From: Henningerozyma blattae CBS 6284
Lineage: Eukaryota > Ascomycota > Saccharomycetes > Saccharomycetales > Saccharomycetaceae
Reading direction: 5' to 3'
NCBI RefSeq assembly: GCF_000315915.1
Contig: NC_020185.1
Coordinates: forward strand, 1,054,001-1,118,000
DNA length: 64,000 bases
Numbering within the stretch: the stretch's first letter is position 1; each line of letters begins with the position of its first letter. Of the stretch, positions 28,864 to 39,634 are shown one piece after another. A program made the translations under genes and the position numbers. A model generated the notes under the pieces. The model ran no database searches. It had not been told where the DNA came from and saw nothing but the letters and a program-made list of their open reading frames with translations.

Positions 28864-30813
28864 TTATTTGCGTGATGTTTGCATTAGTTTAGCGAGTGTA
28901 AATGAAAAGATAGCAACGACACCAATTGCAGAACCAACTAACATCCATCTTTGAGTATCATCCATCTTGGAAGTATTTTTATCATCATCAGGGAACCCAA
29001 TGGTTCCATTTAATGGCATTAAAGCCGTGTCTGCGATAGTAACAAATAATTCGTTTAATGAACTTGGCCAAGCTGATGATATATGTAATGGATGAGCCAA
29101 GGACAAACTTTCTGCAAGTTCATCTGGTTGAGTATCACACCGTTGTTGTTGTTTATCAAGATCGGCCTTACAAGCTACAAATATCACGGGAACTTTGTTT
29201 AAATGGGTATGCTTAGTTAATAGTTCAATCAAATATGAAAATGATTCAGGATCGCTTGAATCATATAGAAGGCACAGAACATCACATTTATCTAATTTTT
29301 CCTTATTTTCCAGGATTGCTTCCTCCTGTTCCCCTAATTCTTGTAAGATGAGATAGCACTGTTTACCACCTTTCATTTCAAGACTATTAACTGCGATTTT
29401 AGGTCTTATGGTGGGAGAATATACATCTGAAAACGTCCTGGCAAGAAATGATTCTAATATAGAACTCTTACCACAATGAGGTTTCCCCACTATAAAACAA
29501 TTGAAAACAGTTCGATCTGTGACTGGTGCTCTATAAGCTTTCCCCAACCGCCTCCTAATCTTTCTAGGCCTGGTAATTTGGAGAGCCACTTTTGCATCTT
29601 CTTCAAATCCAAAATATACAAGATATGCAGTTGTCACTTTATAATCAATGAAAGTTGTCATACTCCATTGGGCCAGCCATCCTTGTAAAGTTATAAAAGA
29701 ACGGTTGTTTACAACTGTAGATAACGGGAAATTGGAGGATGACCAGAGTTTAGGAATCCCTGGTGTACTTGTGAATAAAAATAATAATTCCTGGTCATTC
29801 AAACCACCGTCATTATCTTTATCAAATTTCAAAAATAAATCTACTAGGAATCTATAACCCTTTGAACTCAATTCCACACTAGAAGTTGAAGGCACAGTCA
29901 ATATTGGTGAAAGTATTTTATTATCAATTGAAAGTGAATTAGTATAATTAAACGCTCTTAAAATTGCCCAAGTAGTCTCATGTCTTCCTTGTTCAGCATA
30001 TTGTTTATTTAAAGCTAAAAATCCATCTCTTGTCATACCTTTATTAGGAACAAATAATAATTGTAAGGAATATTCTTCTCTTGTAACTGAAAGGTTAAAT
30101 AGCGTCTCTTTCATGAAATTTAATTCATTGATATCAATTTTTTTTTTAAAACTATTTCTTTTGTAATTTATAATTTCATCATCATTTAAAAACCCATCTT
30201 GATCATTATCTGATAAGAAAAAAATACGATCTAAAGCGGCAATAGCTAAAGGTTTTAATTCACTTGTTCTTGAATCTAATAATGGTGCAATTGGATGAGC
30301 TACTGCTCTCTGGCAAAGATAAAACGTTTGATTAATTCCAGCTTGCATTTTAGCGCTTGCTTGAATACAAGTTTCTATTTCTTTAAAATTTGCCATTATA
30401 GGTAGAAACTCGTCATCTTCAATTTTTCGATTCAATGGCATTGATTCATTCTCAAGGTAATCACATTTATTTTTACACAATACAACTGGTAAGTTTAAAC
30501 CTAAAGACCGAAATGTGGTAATCCAATACATTGATAATCTTTCGTAAGATTCATAATCACTATAAACTAACCAAAGTACATCAGCACTTTTTAACTCTCT
30601 TTGTAATTGTTCTGGATTATTATTATCTGTATCAACCAATATTGTATTCTTTGGAGAATATGGATTTGAAGAAAAATCTTTAGGGATTGTTACTTGCGGT
30701 AGTACTTTCTGAACATTGGGTATAAATCTACCTTTTACCAACGATATAATTAAACTGGACTTCCCAACACCATGGTCACCACATACTACAACTTTAATCG
30801 TTTCTTTAGACAT
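28864..30813 (-). CDS. GEM1: Mitochondrial Rho GTPase Gem1 (Miro)
   Basis: Tail-anchored outer-membrane GTPase and regulator of the ERMES ER-mitochondria tether, 649 residues (S. cerevisiae 662). GTPase 1 has P-loop GDHGVGKSS (12-20) and NKCD (115-118). EF-hand 1 has loop [12 protein letters not shown] (202-213) and EF-hand 2 has [12 protein letters not shown] (331-342); both keep calcium ligands. GTPase 2 has P-loop GKPHCGKSS (443-451) and CKADLDK. A C-terminal helix ([21 protein letters not shown]) anchors it, ending QTSRK. All Miro hallmarks are intact. Confidence 0.97.
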   Translation of the reverse strand: MSKETIKVVVCGDHGVGKSSLIISLVKGRFIPNVQKVLPQVTIPKDFSSNPYSPKNTILVDTDNNNPEQLQRELKSADVLWLVYSDYESYERLSMYWITTFRSLGLNLPVVLCKNKCDYLENESMPLNRKIEDDEFLPIMANFKEIETCIQASAKMQAGINQTFYLCQRAVAHPIAPLLDSRTSELKPLAIAALDRIFFLSDNDQDGFLNDDEIINYKRNSFKKKIDINELNFMKETLFNLSVTREEYSLQLLFVPNKGMTRDGFLALNKQYAEQGRHETTWAILRAFNYTNSLSIDNKILSPILTVPSTSSVELSSKGYRFLVDLFLKFDKDNDGGLNDQELLFLFTSTPGIPKLWSSSNFPLSTVVNNRSFITLQGWLAQWSMTTFIDYKVTTAYLVYFGFEEDAKVALQITRPRKIRRRLGKAYRAPVTDRTVFNCFIVGKPHCGKSSILESFLARTFSDVYSPTIRPKIAVNSLEMKGGKQCYLILQELGEQEEAILENKEKLDKCDVLCLLYDSSDPESFSYLIELLTKHTHLNKVPVIFVACKADLDKQQQRCDTQPDELAESLSLAHPLHISSAWPSSLNELFVTIADTALMPLNGTIGFPDDDKNTSKMDDTQRWMLVGSAIGVVAIFSFTLAKLMQTSRK

Positions 30814-31212
30814 TATGATATAGTATAGTTTATGTGAATGAGAATTTACAACACATCAAACCGGGTGATAATTACTTTTGTTACTACTTTTGTTATTAAT
30901 TTTGTTCTACTTTTTTTTATTAATTCTTTATTTTACAACACAACCTTAAATTTTACTTAACAAATCGGGTCCCTGTTTATTCAATAATAAAAATATATGG
31001 TAGGATAATTATTTATGTAAGTTTAAAATATAATACAGTAATAAGTAAATAGTAAATATATATACATATAACTATGTATAAAAGTATAAAAGTATAAATG
31101 CAAAAAGGATATTCATGATTGATTGTTCGTTAATATAAAGTTACACCAGGATTGGGAGAAAAATACCTGGAAATAAGATATGAATGTATAATTTGTATTT
31201 CATTGTGATCAT
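30814..31212. other. GEM1 promoter / SPC72 3' spacer
   Basis: 399 bp. AT-rich, with GATA/TATA-like stretches and a GTATAAAA direct repeat at about 31076-31097. No gene. Confidence 0.5.
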
Positions 31213-33411
31213 CTAACTGCTAGCTAGCTTAAAAGCATATTTAGATTCTAATAATTTTTCATTTTCTCGCTCCAAAGATTTAATTTTAGCTTTATAAGTC
31301 TCTTCATCTAGCATTCTTCGTTCAGATAAAAAAATATATTTTTTTTCTAATTCTTGATAATTTTCATTTACTTCTGTAGTGGGGGATAATGATGAAAACG
31401 TTTGTTGTTGTTGTTGTTGTTGTGAAGTTGTAGGTGATGCAGCATCTGTAAAAGTTTTAATAAGAAGAGATAGAGCATCTTCGATATAATAGTAAATTTT
31501 TTCTAAATTATGTTGGCCGTTTGAATCGGATATTTTATCCATTAAACTGATTTGATGTAATTTTTTCAATGCATGATCAATAGAACTCTTTTCAAATACA
31601 GATATAAAAGATTTGATGCATCTATTAAAATGTAATAGCAAATGTTTTTTAAATAATTCTGATTCGAAATTATTTTTATTATAATTTTTCAATTGTAATT
31701 TTAACTGTTGATTATAATTATTTGAAATTTTCAATTGATTGGAGAGTCTATCACGTTCTTCTCTTGTATTTTGTAATCGCATTTTCAAATTGATACTATT
31801 ATCGTCAAGGTTGGATTTTAAACGATCATTTTGTGCTATTAAATCTCTCATTTTAAGAGTCCCCTTTTCTAAGGAACTTTGGAAACTAGAAATTGATTCA
31901 TTTAACGTTTCTTTATTTAAGTTAAGTTTTTCATTTAATGATTGAATTTCTCGATCTTTGTCATTTATTACTAATTTAAAATTATTGGACTCTTTAATAC
32001 TATCATCCAATTTAATTTTGTAATTTTCTAATTGTTGAGATGTTTCAGTAGAAATTTTTTCTAAATCAAGAAATAATTTATTTTTATTATTTAAATTATT
32101 TTTCAATTCATTAATTGTTAATTTTTTATCATTTAAATTATTTTTTAAATCATTGATTTTGGATTCTTTATCTTTTAAATTTGATTGTATTTCAATGAAT
32201 CTTGAATCTTTGTCATTTAATTGTGATTTCAATTCAATTAATTTCACATCTTTATCGTTACCATTAGATTTTAGTTTTAATATATCTTCTTGTAATTGGT
32301 TTAATTGTAAATCTTTCTCGTTAAGGTCTGATTTTAAATCCATTACTTGTTCTTGCAATTCAATTAATCTTAAATCCTTTTTTTTTAATTTATTCTGCAA
32401 ATCTATTATAATTAAACTTTGCTCATCATTTAAAATTACTTGATCTTTTAATTTTTTCCAATTTGTCATTCCATCGTTAATAATTGGACTAGATATTCCA
32501 TGATTTGATAAAGTTTTTTTTTGATTTGAATCATTTGAAGCTACAGCAGTAGTCGAACTTGATACATCATTATCAGTGCTATGAGCTATTGCATGATCAA
32601 GATTGTTATTAGTGTTTTGATGATGATGGATGAGTGCATCATTGTTCATATGTTCTATTGAGTTATGATCATTAGTGTTATTATTATTTTTAAAATGATA
32701 GAAAATAGTTTGTAAGATTGAATTTAATACTTGAATTTTAATTAATAAATTATCGGAATTTAAATCTTTGGAAGAATTTAAATCATCTATTTGAGACAAA
32801 TTTAAAAAATTCGAGAATTCAAGTAGTATTTGATTGAAAAGTTGATCAATCATATTTGAGCTAATTTGTTGATTATCTAAATATTCATTAATTTCAACCA
32901 AACTATTTTGAAATTCTTCTTTTAACTTAATAAATTGATAATCTTTTGCAATTAATTTTGAATTTAATTCATCTATATTGGATATATTATTAATATCCAC
33001 TAATAATTGTTTAAATAAAGAATCATCGATATTTGCATCAATTTGTAATTGTTTTATGATTTCAAATAATGTCATTATTTTCAATTTAGAATTCAGTAGT
33101 TCATTTTGCAATTTAATTATTAATGGATTACTATTAGTAGGGTTATTTGTATTAGTGGTAATAGAATCAATAAATGTTGGTGTTTCTATTCGAATGGTTC
33201 TAGAGTTGAGTAAATTTGGACGAGTTGGTGATAAGGAATTTGAATTAATAGTAGCATCATGCAATTTTGATTTCCCTTGAGTGAATTCCATTGAGCTTTG
33301 ATCTAAGAAATCGTTTGGATCATTAAAGAAATTTTGATGAAAATCATCAGTTTCATACGAAACATTATTTAAAGAAAAATCGGAATCGCCATTAAGTTTA
33401 TTCCTATTCAT
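31213..33411 (-). CDS. SPC72: Spindle pole body gamma-tubulin receptor Spc72
   Basis: Outer-plaque component that docks the gamma-tubulin complex on the cytoplasmic face of the spindle pole body, 732 residues (S. cerevisiae 622). The N-terminal part is acidic and Asn-rich. A long coiled coil covers about residues 325-575 with regular LKDK/LNDK heptad-like repeats. The C-terminal quarter contains a globular/coiled part ending KYAFKLASS, the likely Cnm67/Kar1 docking side. The identity rests on position between GEM1 and BOL3 (YAL047C) plus architecture. The open frame extends 16 codons further to 33459 but starts with TTG; the first ATG is at 33411. The repetitive K/N/D coil makes alignment by eye weak. 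Confidence 0.85.
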   Translation of the reverse strand: MNRNKLNGDSDFSLNNVSYETDDFHQNFFNDPNDFLDQSSMEFTQGKSKLHDATINSNSLSPTRPNLLNSRTIRIETPTFIDSITTNTNNPTNSNPLIIKLQNELLNSKLKIMTLFEIIKQLQIDANIDDSLFKQLLVDINNISNIDELNSKLIAKDYQFIKLKEEFQNSLVEINEYLDNQQISSNMIDQLFNQILLEFSNFLNLSQIDDLNSSKDLNSDNLLIKIQVLNSILQTIFYHFKNNNNTNDHNSIEHMNNDALIHHHQNTNNNLDHAIAHSTDNDVSSSTTAVASNDSNQKKTLSNHGISSPIINDGMTNWKKLKDQVILNDEQSLIIIDLQNKLKKKDLRLIELQEQVMDLKSDLNEKDLQLNQLQEDILKLKSNGNDKDVKLIELKSQLNDKDSRFIEIQSNLKDKESKINDLKNNLNDKKLTINELKNNLNNKNKLFLDLEKISTETSQQLENYKIKLDDSIKESNNFKLVINDKDREIQSLNEKLNLNKETLNESISSFQSSLEKGTLKMRDLIAQNDRLKSNLDDNSINLKMRLQNTREERDRLSNQLKISNNYNQQLKLQLKNYNKNNFESELFKKHLLLHFNRCIKSFISVFEKSSIDHALKKLHQISLMDKISDSNGQHNLEKIYYYIEDALSLLIKTFTDAASPTTSQQQQQQQTFSSLSPTTEVNENYQELEKKYIFLSERRMLDEETYKAKIKSLERENEKLLESKYAFKLASS

Positions 33412-33707
33412 GGCCCATACGAAATCCCTGTATAATTTTGCTAAGGTTAGTTTATTCAAATGATATCACTTTAAAATATATATAATTAGTTATTTAACTT
33501 TTTTTTTTTTTCAATATATATTAAAATTGATTTTATTTTTAATTTAAGTCAATCGCGATTATTAAATACGGATATTGCCTAAAATGGAAAGACTGTCAAC
33601 AATAATGAAAAGAGATGCATTAATAGATAATTATATATATATATACAAGTTAATAAAATTATACATAATTGAGATCGTGTTAAGATCGTACAGAGGCCGT
33701 ATAAAGA

Positions 33708-34073
33708 TCATATAGAAGTGGTTTTTTTGGTAGTCAGTTGCAACCCATGCCAATTTTTAATATCATCTTTCAATATGGAATTCACTAATTGATGTTGTTT
33801 AATGATTGATAAATTGTTGAATTGATTACTAGAGATATGAATGGCAAACATGGAACCACATCCTCCTGAGATATCTTTAACTTTTAATTGAACTGGATCC
33901 AACTGTGTGGACAGTTTGTTATAAATATCTAATTCTTGTTCTGATAAAGAAGATTTGTAATCAACGTCATTCGTTGTTGAGTAATGGAATCTCGATATGG
34001 CTCGAGGAACTAGTATTTTGCTTTGTTGTAAGAACCTTGTTCTTGTAAATGGCACTAGTAAATTTCTTTGCAT
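33708..34073 (-). CDS. BOL3: Mitochondrial BolA-like protein Bol3 (Aim1)
   Basis: Mitochondrial matrix BolA protein helping late 4Fe-4S cluster delivery, 121 residues (S. cerevisiae Bol3/Aim1 118). The basic N-terminus with hydrophobic and Arg residues (MQRNLLVPFTRTRFLQQS) looks like a mitochondrial targeting sequence. The BolA domain covers about residues 57-117: LDPVQLKVKDISGGCGSMFAIHISS, then QHQLVNSILKDDIKNWHGLQLTT. The conserved Cys of GGCGSMF and His of NWHGLQL are the expected cluster ligands. It is next to SPC72, as YAL046C is to YAL047C. Confidence 0.95.
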   Translation of the reverse strand: MQRNLLVPFTRTRFLQQSKILVPRAISRFHYSTTNDVDYKSSLSEQELDIYNKLSTQLDPVQLKVKDISGGCGSMFAIHISSNQFNNLSIIKQHQLVNSILKDDIKNWHGLQLTTKKTTSI

Positions 34074-34254
34074 TTTCCTTTTTTTTTAATGATATGTACC
34101 TATTATATATTATTACTCATTCATATATACGTTGAATATCATACAATCAACAACAAACAATCGATAATAGTGGTATTCTATTCTATGCCTCAAATACTTA
34201 TGCGTCAACTTGCATAATATTATGTAATATTCATCTATCTTCATATATATAATG

Positions 34255-34283
34255 TATACATACATACATACATACATACATAC
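34255..34283. repeat. (ACAT)n microsatellite
   Basis: Seven uninterrupted ACAT units in the BOL3 upstream region. Likely length-variable between strains. Confidence 0.9.
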
Positions 34284-34317
34284 AATTGTATTTGAAAAAC
34301 GATATTTGAGAATAATC

Positions 34318-34373
34318 CGGGTAACATATTCGCTGCACGTGCTAGCGCCGTATAATGTTACCAACATGTTACC
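34318..34373. promoter_or_regulatory. Reb1-type site, CACGTG box and GTAAC inverted repeat
   Basis: CGGGTAA, the Reb1 core, is at 34318-34324, inside GGGTAACAT (34319-34327). This is inverted as ATGTTACCC at 34365-34373. A CACGTG box lies between at 34336-34341. Reb1 and Cbf1 are general regulatory factors that open nucleosome-free promoters, suiting a BOL3 promoter about 250 bp from its ATG. Confidence 0.5.
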
Positions 34374-35450
34374 CAGCTATTTCCCATAGCCGTACTCTCA
34401 TGTTTTCCATTTAAGGCCACTTCCTAAAACAACAAGTAATTTCCAGGCACAGAAACCCCTGCAGCTTTAAGGAACCCCGCGGGTCAACGGGTGATTTCTT
34501 TTTTGGGAATCAGGAGCACATTTCTTTTTCCTTCCGGTAGATTGGAAATTAAGGAAAAGAAATAAAAATAAAAAAACAGGTCCAAAAAAAAGAAACGTTA
34601 CCAAATACGAAGAGATGTCAAGAACTAGAAAAGCAAGGAGCCAATACTAAAAAGTTTAAAGACAGCAATAAAAAAAAGTTATTTAGAGTATTATATAAAA
34701 AAAAAAACAAAAAAAACTTAGTAAACTAAAAGTTAGTAATTTACGGTGGACCCTGACATATCGTTACTGTTACTGTTATTTGTCAAAATACACCCCTTCC
34801 TGTTACTGTTGTATTTTATTATTGCTATTATTATTGCTATTACTATTACTATTGTGTTCCATCTCATCACTTTAAGATTTTGATTTTGGTAAACTTATAT
34901 TGTCTGTTGGTTTTTTCTAACCGTTTTTAATTTTCAGTTAACTTTATTTTACTTCCTTTTGCTATATTTTGCTTTGCTCAACTTTCTGTTGCAAATCATA
35001 TCAAAAGATTTAAGAGACTATAGGATATACTGAAGAGTCTGCCTAATTTTTTTTTTCGTACTATTGTTGGCTTTCTTTTCTTTTTATTATTTTTTAAATT
35101 TCATCATTTGTTATTTGTATTTTTTCTCGGGAATTTTTGCCGAGGCCGAAGCCGAATTTTTATCCAATTGAAATTTTCGAATTGAAATATTCGGATTTTA
35201 AATTTTTGAATTTGCAATTTCAATCTAAAATTGAAAATTGAAATTTTTCCATAATAAGGGATAGGGATAGAATTTTTCAATACGAAAGAATATTTAAAGA
35301 TATTGAAAAAATATTGAAAAAATATTGAAAAAAAAAAAATAAATAATAATAATAATAATAATAATAAAAACACAATAAAATAGGATACTATTCATTACAT
35401 ATAACAAACAAGGTTTGCCTCCCCTCCTCTTCCATTAGATATCGCCCTGA

Positions 35451-37283
35451 ATGTCAACCATCTTTTACATATCTATACCTCCTAATGACGAGAGGAGGAC
35501 GTTGTTGAAACCTACGCTATCTGTTTTTGATCGAATCATTGAATTGGATGGGTTTCAATCTTTATTCAAACAGATTTATAACGATCGTGTATTGGATGCA
35601 AATTACAATTATGAAAATGGTGTCTCCATTATTCTGTATGATCCAGCAGCTTATACTAGCACTTGTAAAGATGATTTATCCATACGGCATTTTAATAAAG
35701 TGTTGAAACGCTTCTTACCGGTTTTAAATTTGAAGTGTTATGACATTAATACTACAGTCCCCAAGGATTTAGTCCATTTACATCATGATTTGATCATTAC
35801 GGATAATAGAATCTTTAGAATGCATCATTGGATGTACGATAATTTAACTACTCAAAATAATACGAATAGTAATAATAAGAACAATACTTCTGTGGAAGGT
35901 GATGATGAATCGAATTTTTCCTGTTCATCATCCATATACAAGATGATAGACCATTTGACTTTTTTCAATAGATTAAACACTACCGATCCATCTGAATCAT
36001 CAGCTTTGGATGATCATATTATAATACCTGAATTTTTAAAATCTTTAAACTACGAATCTCTTATAATTGAAAATGAAATCAATAATGAGACGAGCATTCT
36101 TGATTTAGATTATTTCACACTCTTTAATGATTGGGATTTCCCTGCAAATAATCTATCAATAAAACAATTACTAATTTGTTCTTTTAAATTAATTGAAATT
36201 CTATCCATTGAATCTAATTTACCAATTCAAAAAAATAATTTATTTCTTTTATTATTCACTTTAGAGGCTTCTTATCATCAAGTTAATAAATTCCATAATT
36301 TTAAACATGCAGTTGACGTAATGCAAGCTACTTGGAAATTATCAACATTAACATTAAATAATTTTCCAAACTTCAATATTTTGAAATTATTACTATCTTT
36401 AGCTGCCATTGGTCACGATTTAGGCCATCCAGGCACAAATAATCAAATCATTTGTAAAAATGATTCCAAAATTTCAAAAGAATTTCATAATAAATCTGTA
36501 TTGGAAAATTTCCATCAAACAGTTTTCATTAAACTTTTAAATGATCAATGGCCAAATTTAATAATTAAAATGAATTCAATTTTAGATTTTAATATCATAA
36601 GGGATGCAATTTTAGCCACTGATATGGCTTTGCATAATAATTATGTCTCCAAATTAAAAGAGATTAATTCTACTCCGAAGATCCAGAACATTACTACTTC
36701 AGATGCAAAGAATCCAAATCAACAGATAGATTTGAAGACTTTAATTTCATTGATTATCAAAGCTGCAGATATCTCGAATGTAACAAGACCTTTAGATATC
36801 TCAGCTCAATGGGCATTCTTGATTACTTTAGAGTTTAATGATTTTAATTTATTGGAAAAATATTTTAATATTAAAAGTAATCTAAATATAAATAAACATC
36901 TATTAAAAGATACCTCGATGATAAAAGATATATCCGATTTAATGAATAATGATATTATACAGAATTTAACTACAGCTAATATTAATAACACTAATGATGA
37001 TGATGATGACAATGATACATATGATACTACAGAGGATGAATTAATTGCAAGCTTGAATGAAATTAAATCATTACCTTCTTTAGATACAATTAATAATGAT
37101 ATCCATCTAACTTTAGACGCTCTTATCGAAAAATATCCTTCAATTATCAATGGTCAATTGTTTTTTATTGATACTTTTGCAAGTGGGTTTTTTGAAGAAT
37201 TCTCCAAGGCTTTACCACAGTTGAACTTTCTATCAGATAATATCAAATCAAATAGAGATTATTGGCTAAGTAAACGTAAATGA
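35451..37283 (+). CDS. PDE2: High-affinity cAMP phosphodiesterase Pde2
   Basis: Class I cyclic-nucleotide phosphodiesterase that hydrolyses cAMP and lowers PKA activity, 610 residues (S. cerevisiae Pde2 526). The HD-domain metal ligands are visible: HNFKHAVDV (His282, His286), GHDLGHPGTNN (His322, Asp323, His326), the ATDMALHN segment, and AADISNVTRPLDISAQWA with the final metal aspartate. Asn-rich insertions (around 136-148) and an acidic DDDDDNDTYDTTEDE insertion explain the extra length. It and GPB2 restrain the same pathway. The leader is long and free of ATGs, hinting at translational control. Confidence 0.95.
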   Translation: MSTIFYISIPPNDERRTLLKPTLSVFDRIIELDGFQSLFKQIYNDRVLDANYNYENGVSIILYDPAAYTSTCKDDLSIRHFNKVLKRFLPVLNLKCYDINTTVPKDLVHLHHDLIITDNRIFRMHHWMYDNLTTQNNTNSNNKNNTSVEGDDESNFSCSSSIYKMIDHLTFFNRLNTTDPSESSALDDHIIIPEFLKSLNYESLIIENEINNETSILDLDYFTLFNDWDFPANNLSIKQLLICSFKLIEILSIESNLPIQKNNLFLLLFTLEASYHQVNKFHNFKHAVDVMQATWKLSTLTLNNFPNFNILKLLLSLAAIGHDLGHPGTNNQIICKNDSKISKEFHNKSVLENFHQTVFIKLLNDQWPNLIIKMNSILDFNIIRDAILATDMALHNNYVSKLKEINSTPKIQNITTSDAKNPNQQIDLKTLISLIIKAADISNVTRPLDISAQWAFLITLEFNDFNLLEKYFNIKSNLNINKHLLKDTSMIKDISDLMNNDIIQNLTTANINNTNDDDDDNDTYDTTEDELIASLNEIKSLPSLDTINNDIHLTLDALIEKYPSIINGQLFFIDTFASGFFEEFSKALPQLNFLSDNIKSNRDYWLSKRK

Positions 37284-37954
37284 CATCAGTTATCATATTT
37301 TTCTTATGAATATTCAATGGTTTGAACAATATTCCTCTCTCAAATTACAATGCAAATGAAATATTATTTTCTATTCTCTTTTCTCTTTTTTCTCTTTTCC
37401 TCCTCTTTTTTTTACTTTTCTTTTTAATATATCTTTATAACTCTTTTTCATGACAGTAGCATTTATTCTTTTATTTTTTTTTTTATTTTTGTTTCCCATG
37501 TGCATACAATTTTACATTTCAACTCTCCATAACGTCTCTCCATAACTTCTCTCCATATCTGATTCTCCATAATATATTTTTAAACTTTTTTCTTTCTAAG
37601 ATCATCTTTTTACAAATTAGACTATTTTTATCCTTTCTTTTTAATCGCATCTTATTTTCGTTTAAAAAAAATATAATAATTTCCCAGCTTCCTTTATTTA
37701 TCAAAATTAATAGATTATTTAACCCAGTAATCTCACTATCTTTTTTTCTTCGTTTTTATATAACCAGCGCCATTTATTCTACTGCTTTTTTTTTTAATTT
37801 GTATTACAATTTTTTTAAAAAACAATATTTACCTTCTATTAACAATCTGAATTTATCATATTAATTTATTATTATTGTTCTATAATGATATTAATTATTT
37901 ATAAGATTAACCTAAATATTATACAAAGGAATTTGTTATTTGAGAAGATAAAAT
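37284..37954. other. Convergent PDE2/VTS1 3' spacer with 13-bp repeats
   Basis: 671 bp of T-rich DNA between converging genes. CTCCAT-containing units repeat at 37525, 37538, 37551 (13-bp period) and 37565. TATATA elements and T-tracts suit 3' end formation. The 61-codon minus frame here (37519-37704) is a composition artefact. Confidence 0.6.
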
Positions 37955-39064
37955 TCAAGTTATATAAGCAGTTTTATCAATTTGCCCACATTCATGATAT
38001 CCTTTTACAATACTAAATGCCTTTATTAATTTTCTTCTTGCACCTAATGCAGTCACTCCTAATGTTTCTAGCATTGTTTCATCCAAGTAAATCAATTCCA
38101 CCCATGTTTTTCCCTTTAAAGCCTCTGAATATTTGTGTAACCTTAATGCCTTTAACCATAATGGTATATTTGTTAATAATTTAGGATCAGTTAAAACTTG
38201 AGGATTCATCGAATTAGAACCAGTGGTTGGTGTGGCGATAGATGTTTTGGGATTACTGATAGGTATCACTGCATTTAGGTTTGAATTAGGTGAAGATGAT
38301 ACTATACTTTGTTGAGTTATTTGATGTAATTGTTGTTGTGGAGATCGTACATTTAAATGTATATTATTGGCATTTGTTAATGTTATAGAAGTAGATGATG
38401 TTATGAGATTAGATGATGATCCTGAAGGTTTTATATTATTGTTTGATGAATTATTATTACTATTATTTTGATTGGTAATAGTATTTTGAGTTGAGGCCAT
38501 ATGATAACTTTGTGAAGTGGAATCTCTTACCATTCTTGGATCTACTGACCTAGGTCTAATGTCAGAATATATGTTTAAATTTGAATTTGAAGGTTGTGGA
38601 GACCAAGGAGGTAATGGATAAACCATATTAGAATCTGTATCATAACTAATTACAGAATCTAATAGTGAAGCAGGATAAGCATATGTATTTGATGCAGATA
38701 CACCAATGGAATGTGGAACATTTGGTGAATTTGTCAAATAACCACTATTTATTAAACTATCAATCTTCAATTTTGTAGAATTCAATACGTCATCATTTAA
38801 TGTGGTTAATAAGGTATCAATGACATTATTTTGTTCAATTGAAGTTAAAGTCGACATCCAACTACATAATCGATTTAATTTTTGAGTAAAATTAACCATG
38901 TGATGTTGAGGAGTAGGTGATGCTAACATATTTGGAATATTATTTTGCATATTATTAAGGTTATTAGTAGTATTGTTATTACTATTATTATTAGTGCTGT
39001 TATTGTTTTTGGTAGAACCGAGATTCTGATGAAGAAGTATTCCTGCATTAGTATTACATGTATT

Positions 39065-39106
<42 letters not shown>

Positions 39107-39634
39107 ATGATGATGTGGGTGAAGACACACGTTGGTATTTGAATTAATATTCGTGTTAATGTTATTCCCATGATTTATGGAAGAGTTATTAAGATTGGTA
39201 TTACTATTAGATGATAAAGTATCTAAAAATATTGTAGATGACGATGCTGAATGCTGAAGATTTAATGGGTTTGGCGAATGTATAAGTGAATGCTGTATGG
39301 TGCCTGATATTAAAGGCGATGAGATTAAGTTATGATCGAACGAAAGAGAATTAGTATTGTTGTTGCAAGGTTGGGTAATATTAATGTCATTATTATTGTG
39401 CGATTGTTGATGTGATAAATTACTACCATTGCTATCAAGAGATTGGAAAATGCTATTGTTAGAAAGTGAAGTAGGTATTTCGTCAGATAAACCAGAATTC
39501 ATGCCTGATAACTTAATACTAGAAGTTGGAGAGGAGAGAAGAACTGCTCCAGGATGAGCACTTCGGACTATATTATTGAAAGGAGAGTGTGTTCTACCAG
39601 GAAGCTCGTCGGAATAACCTGGATTACTATGCAT
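37955..39634 (-). CDS. VTS1: SAM-domain RNA-binding regulator Vts1 (Smaug)
   Basis: Post-transcriptional repressor that binds hairpins with CNGG loops (Smaug recognition elements) through its SAM domain and recruits deadenylation, 559 residues (S. cerevisiae 523). The SAM domain is C-terminal at about residues 488-553: IPLWLKALRLHKYSEALKGK, WVELIYLDETMLETLGVTALGARRKLIKAF. The basic GARRKLIK helix is the RNA contact. Much of the rest is Asn/Ser-rich, with 15 consecutive Asn encoded partly by 13 GTT units on the plus strand (39068-39106). Position next to PDE2 matches YOR359W. No upstream ATG occurs on its strand for about 510 bp. Confidence 0.96.
39068..39106. repeat. (GTT)13 trinucleotide repeat in VTS1
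   Basis: Thirteen uninterrupted GTT units on + (AAC on the coding strand), preceded by two ATT. They encode a 15-residue Asn tract. A pure repeat implies slippage-driven length variation; interruptions would be expected if it were old. Confidence 0.95.

Larger units (their letters stand above)
34074..35450. other. BOL3/PDE2 divergent spacer with long PDE2 leader
   Basis: 1.38 kb in the slot where GCV3, PTA1, PRT1 and PRE10 would lie in the ancestral block; none remains. Near BOL3 are a CATA microsatellite (34255-34283) and a Reb1 plus CACGTG cluster. From 34618 to 35450 there is no ATG on the PDE2 strand. An (AAT)n run occupies about 35340-35367. A stretch at 35160-35260 is rich in AATTGAAA and its complement and could fold in RNA. 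Confidence 0.65.

Noticed and set aside
33412..33459. N-terminal extension of SPC72 from TTG, or a 5' intron suggested by an AACTAAC-like sequence
   Set aside because: No ATG in the extension and no GTATGT-type 5' splice site in the 250 bp upstream; the ATG at 33411 is adequate.
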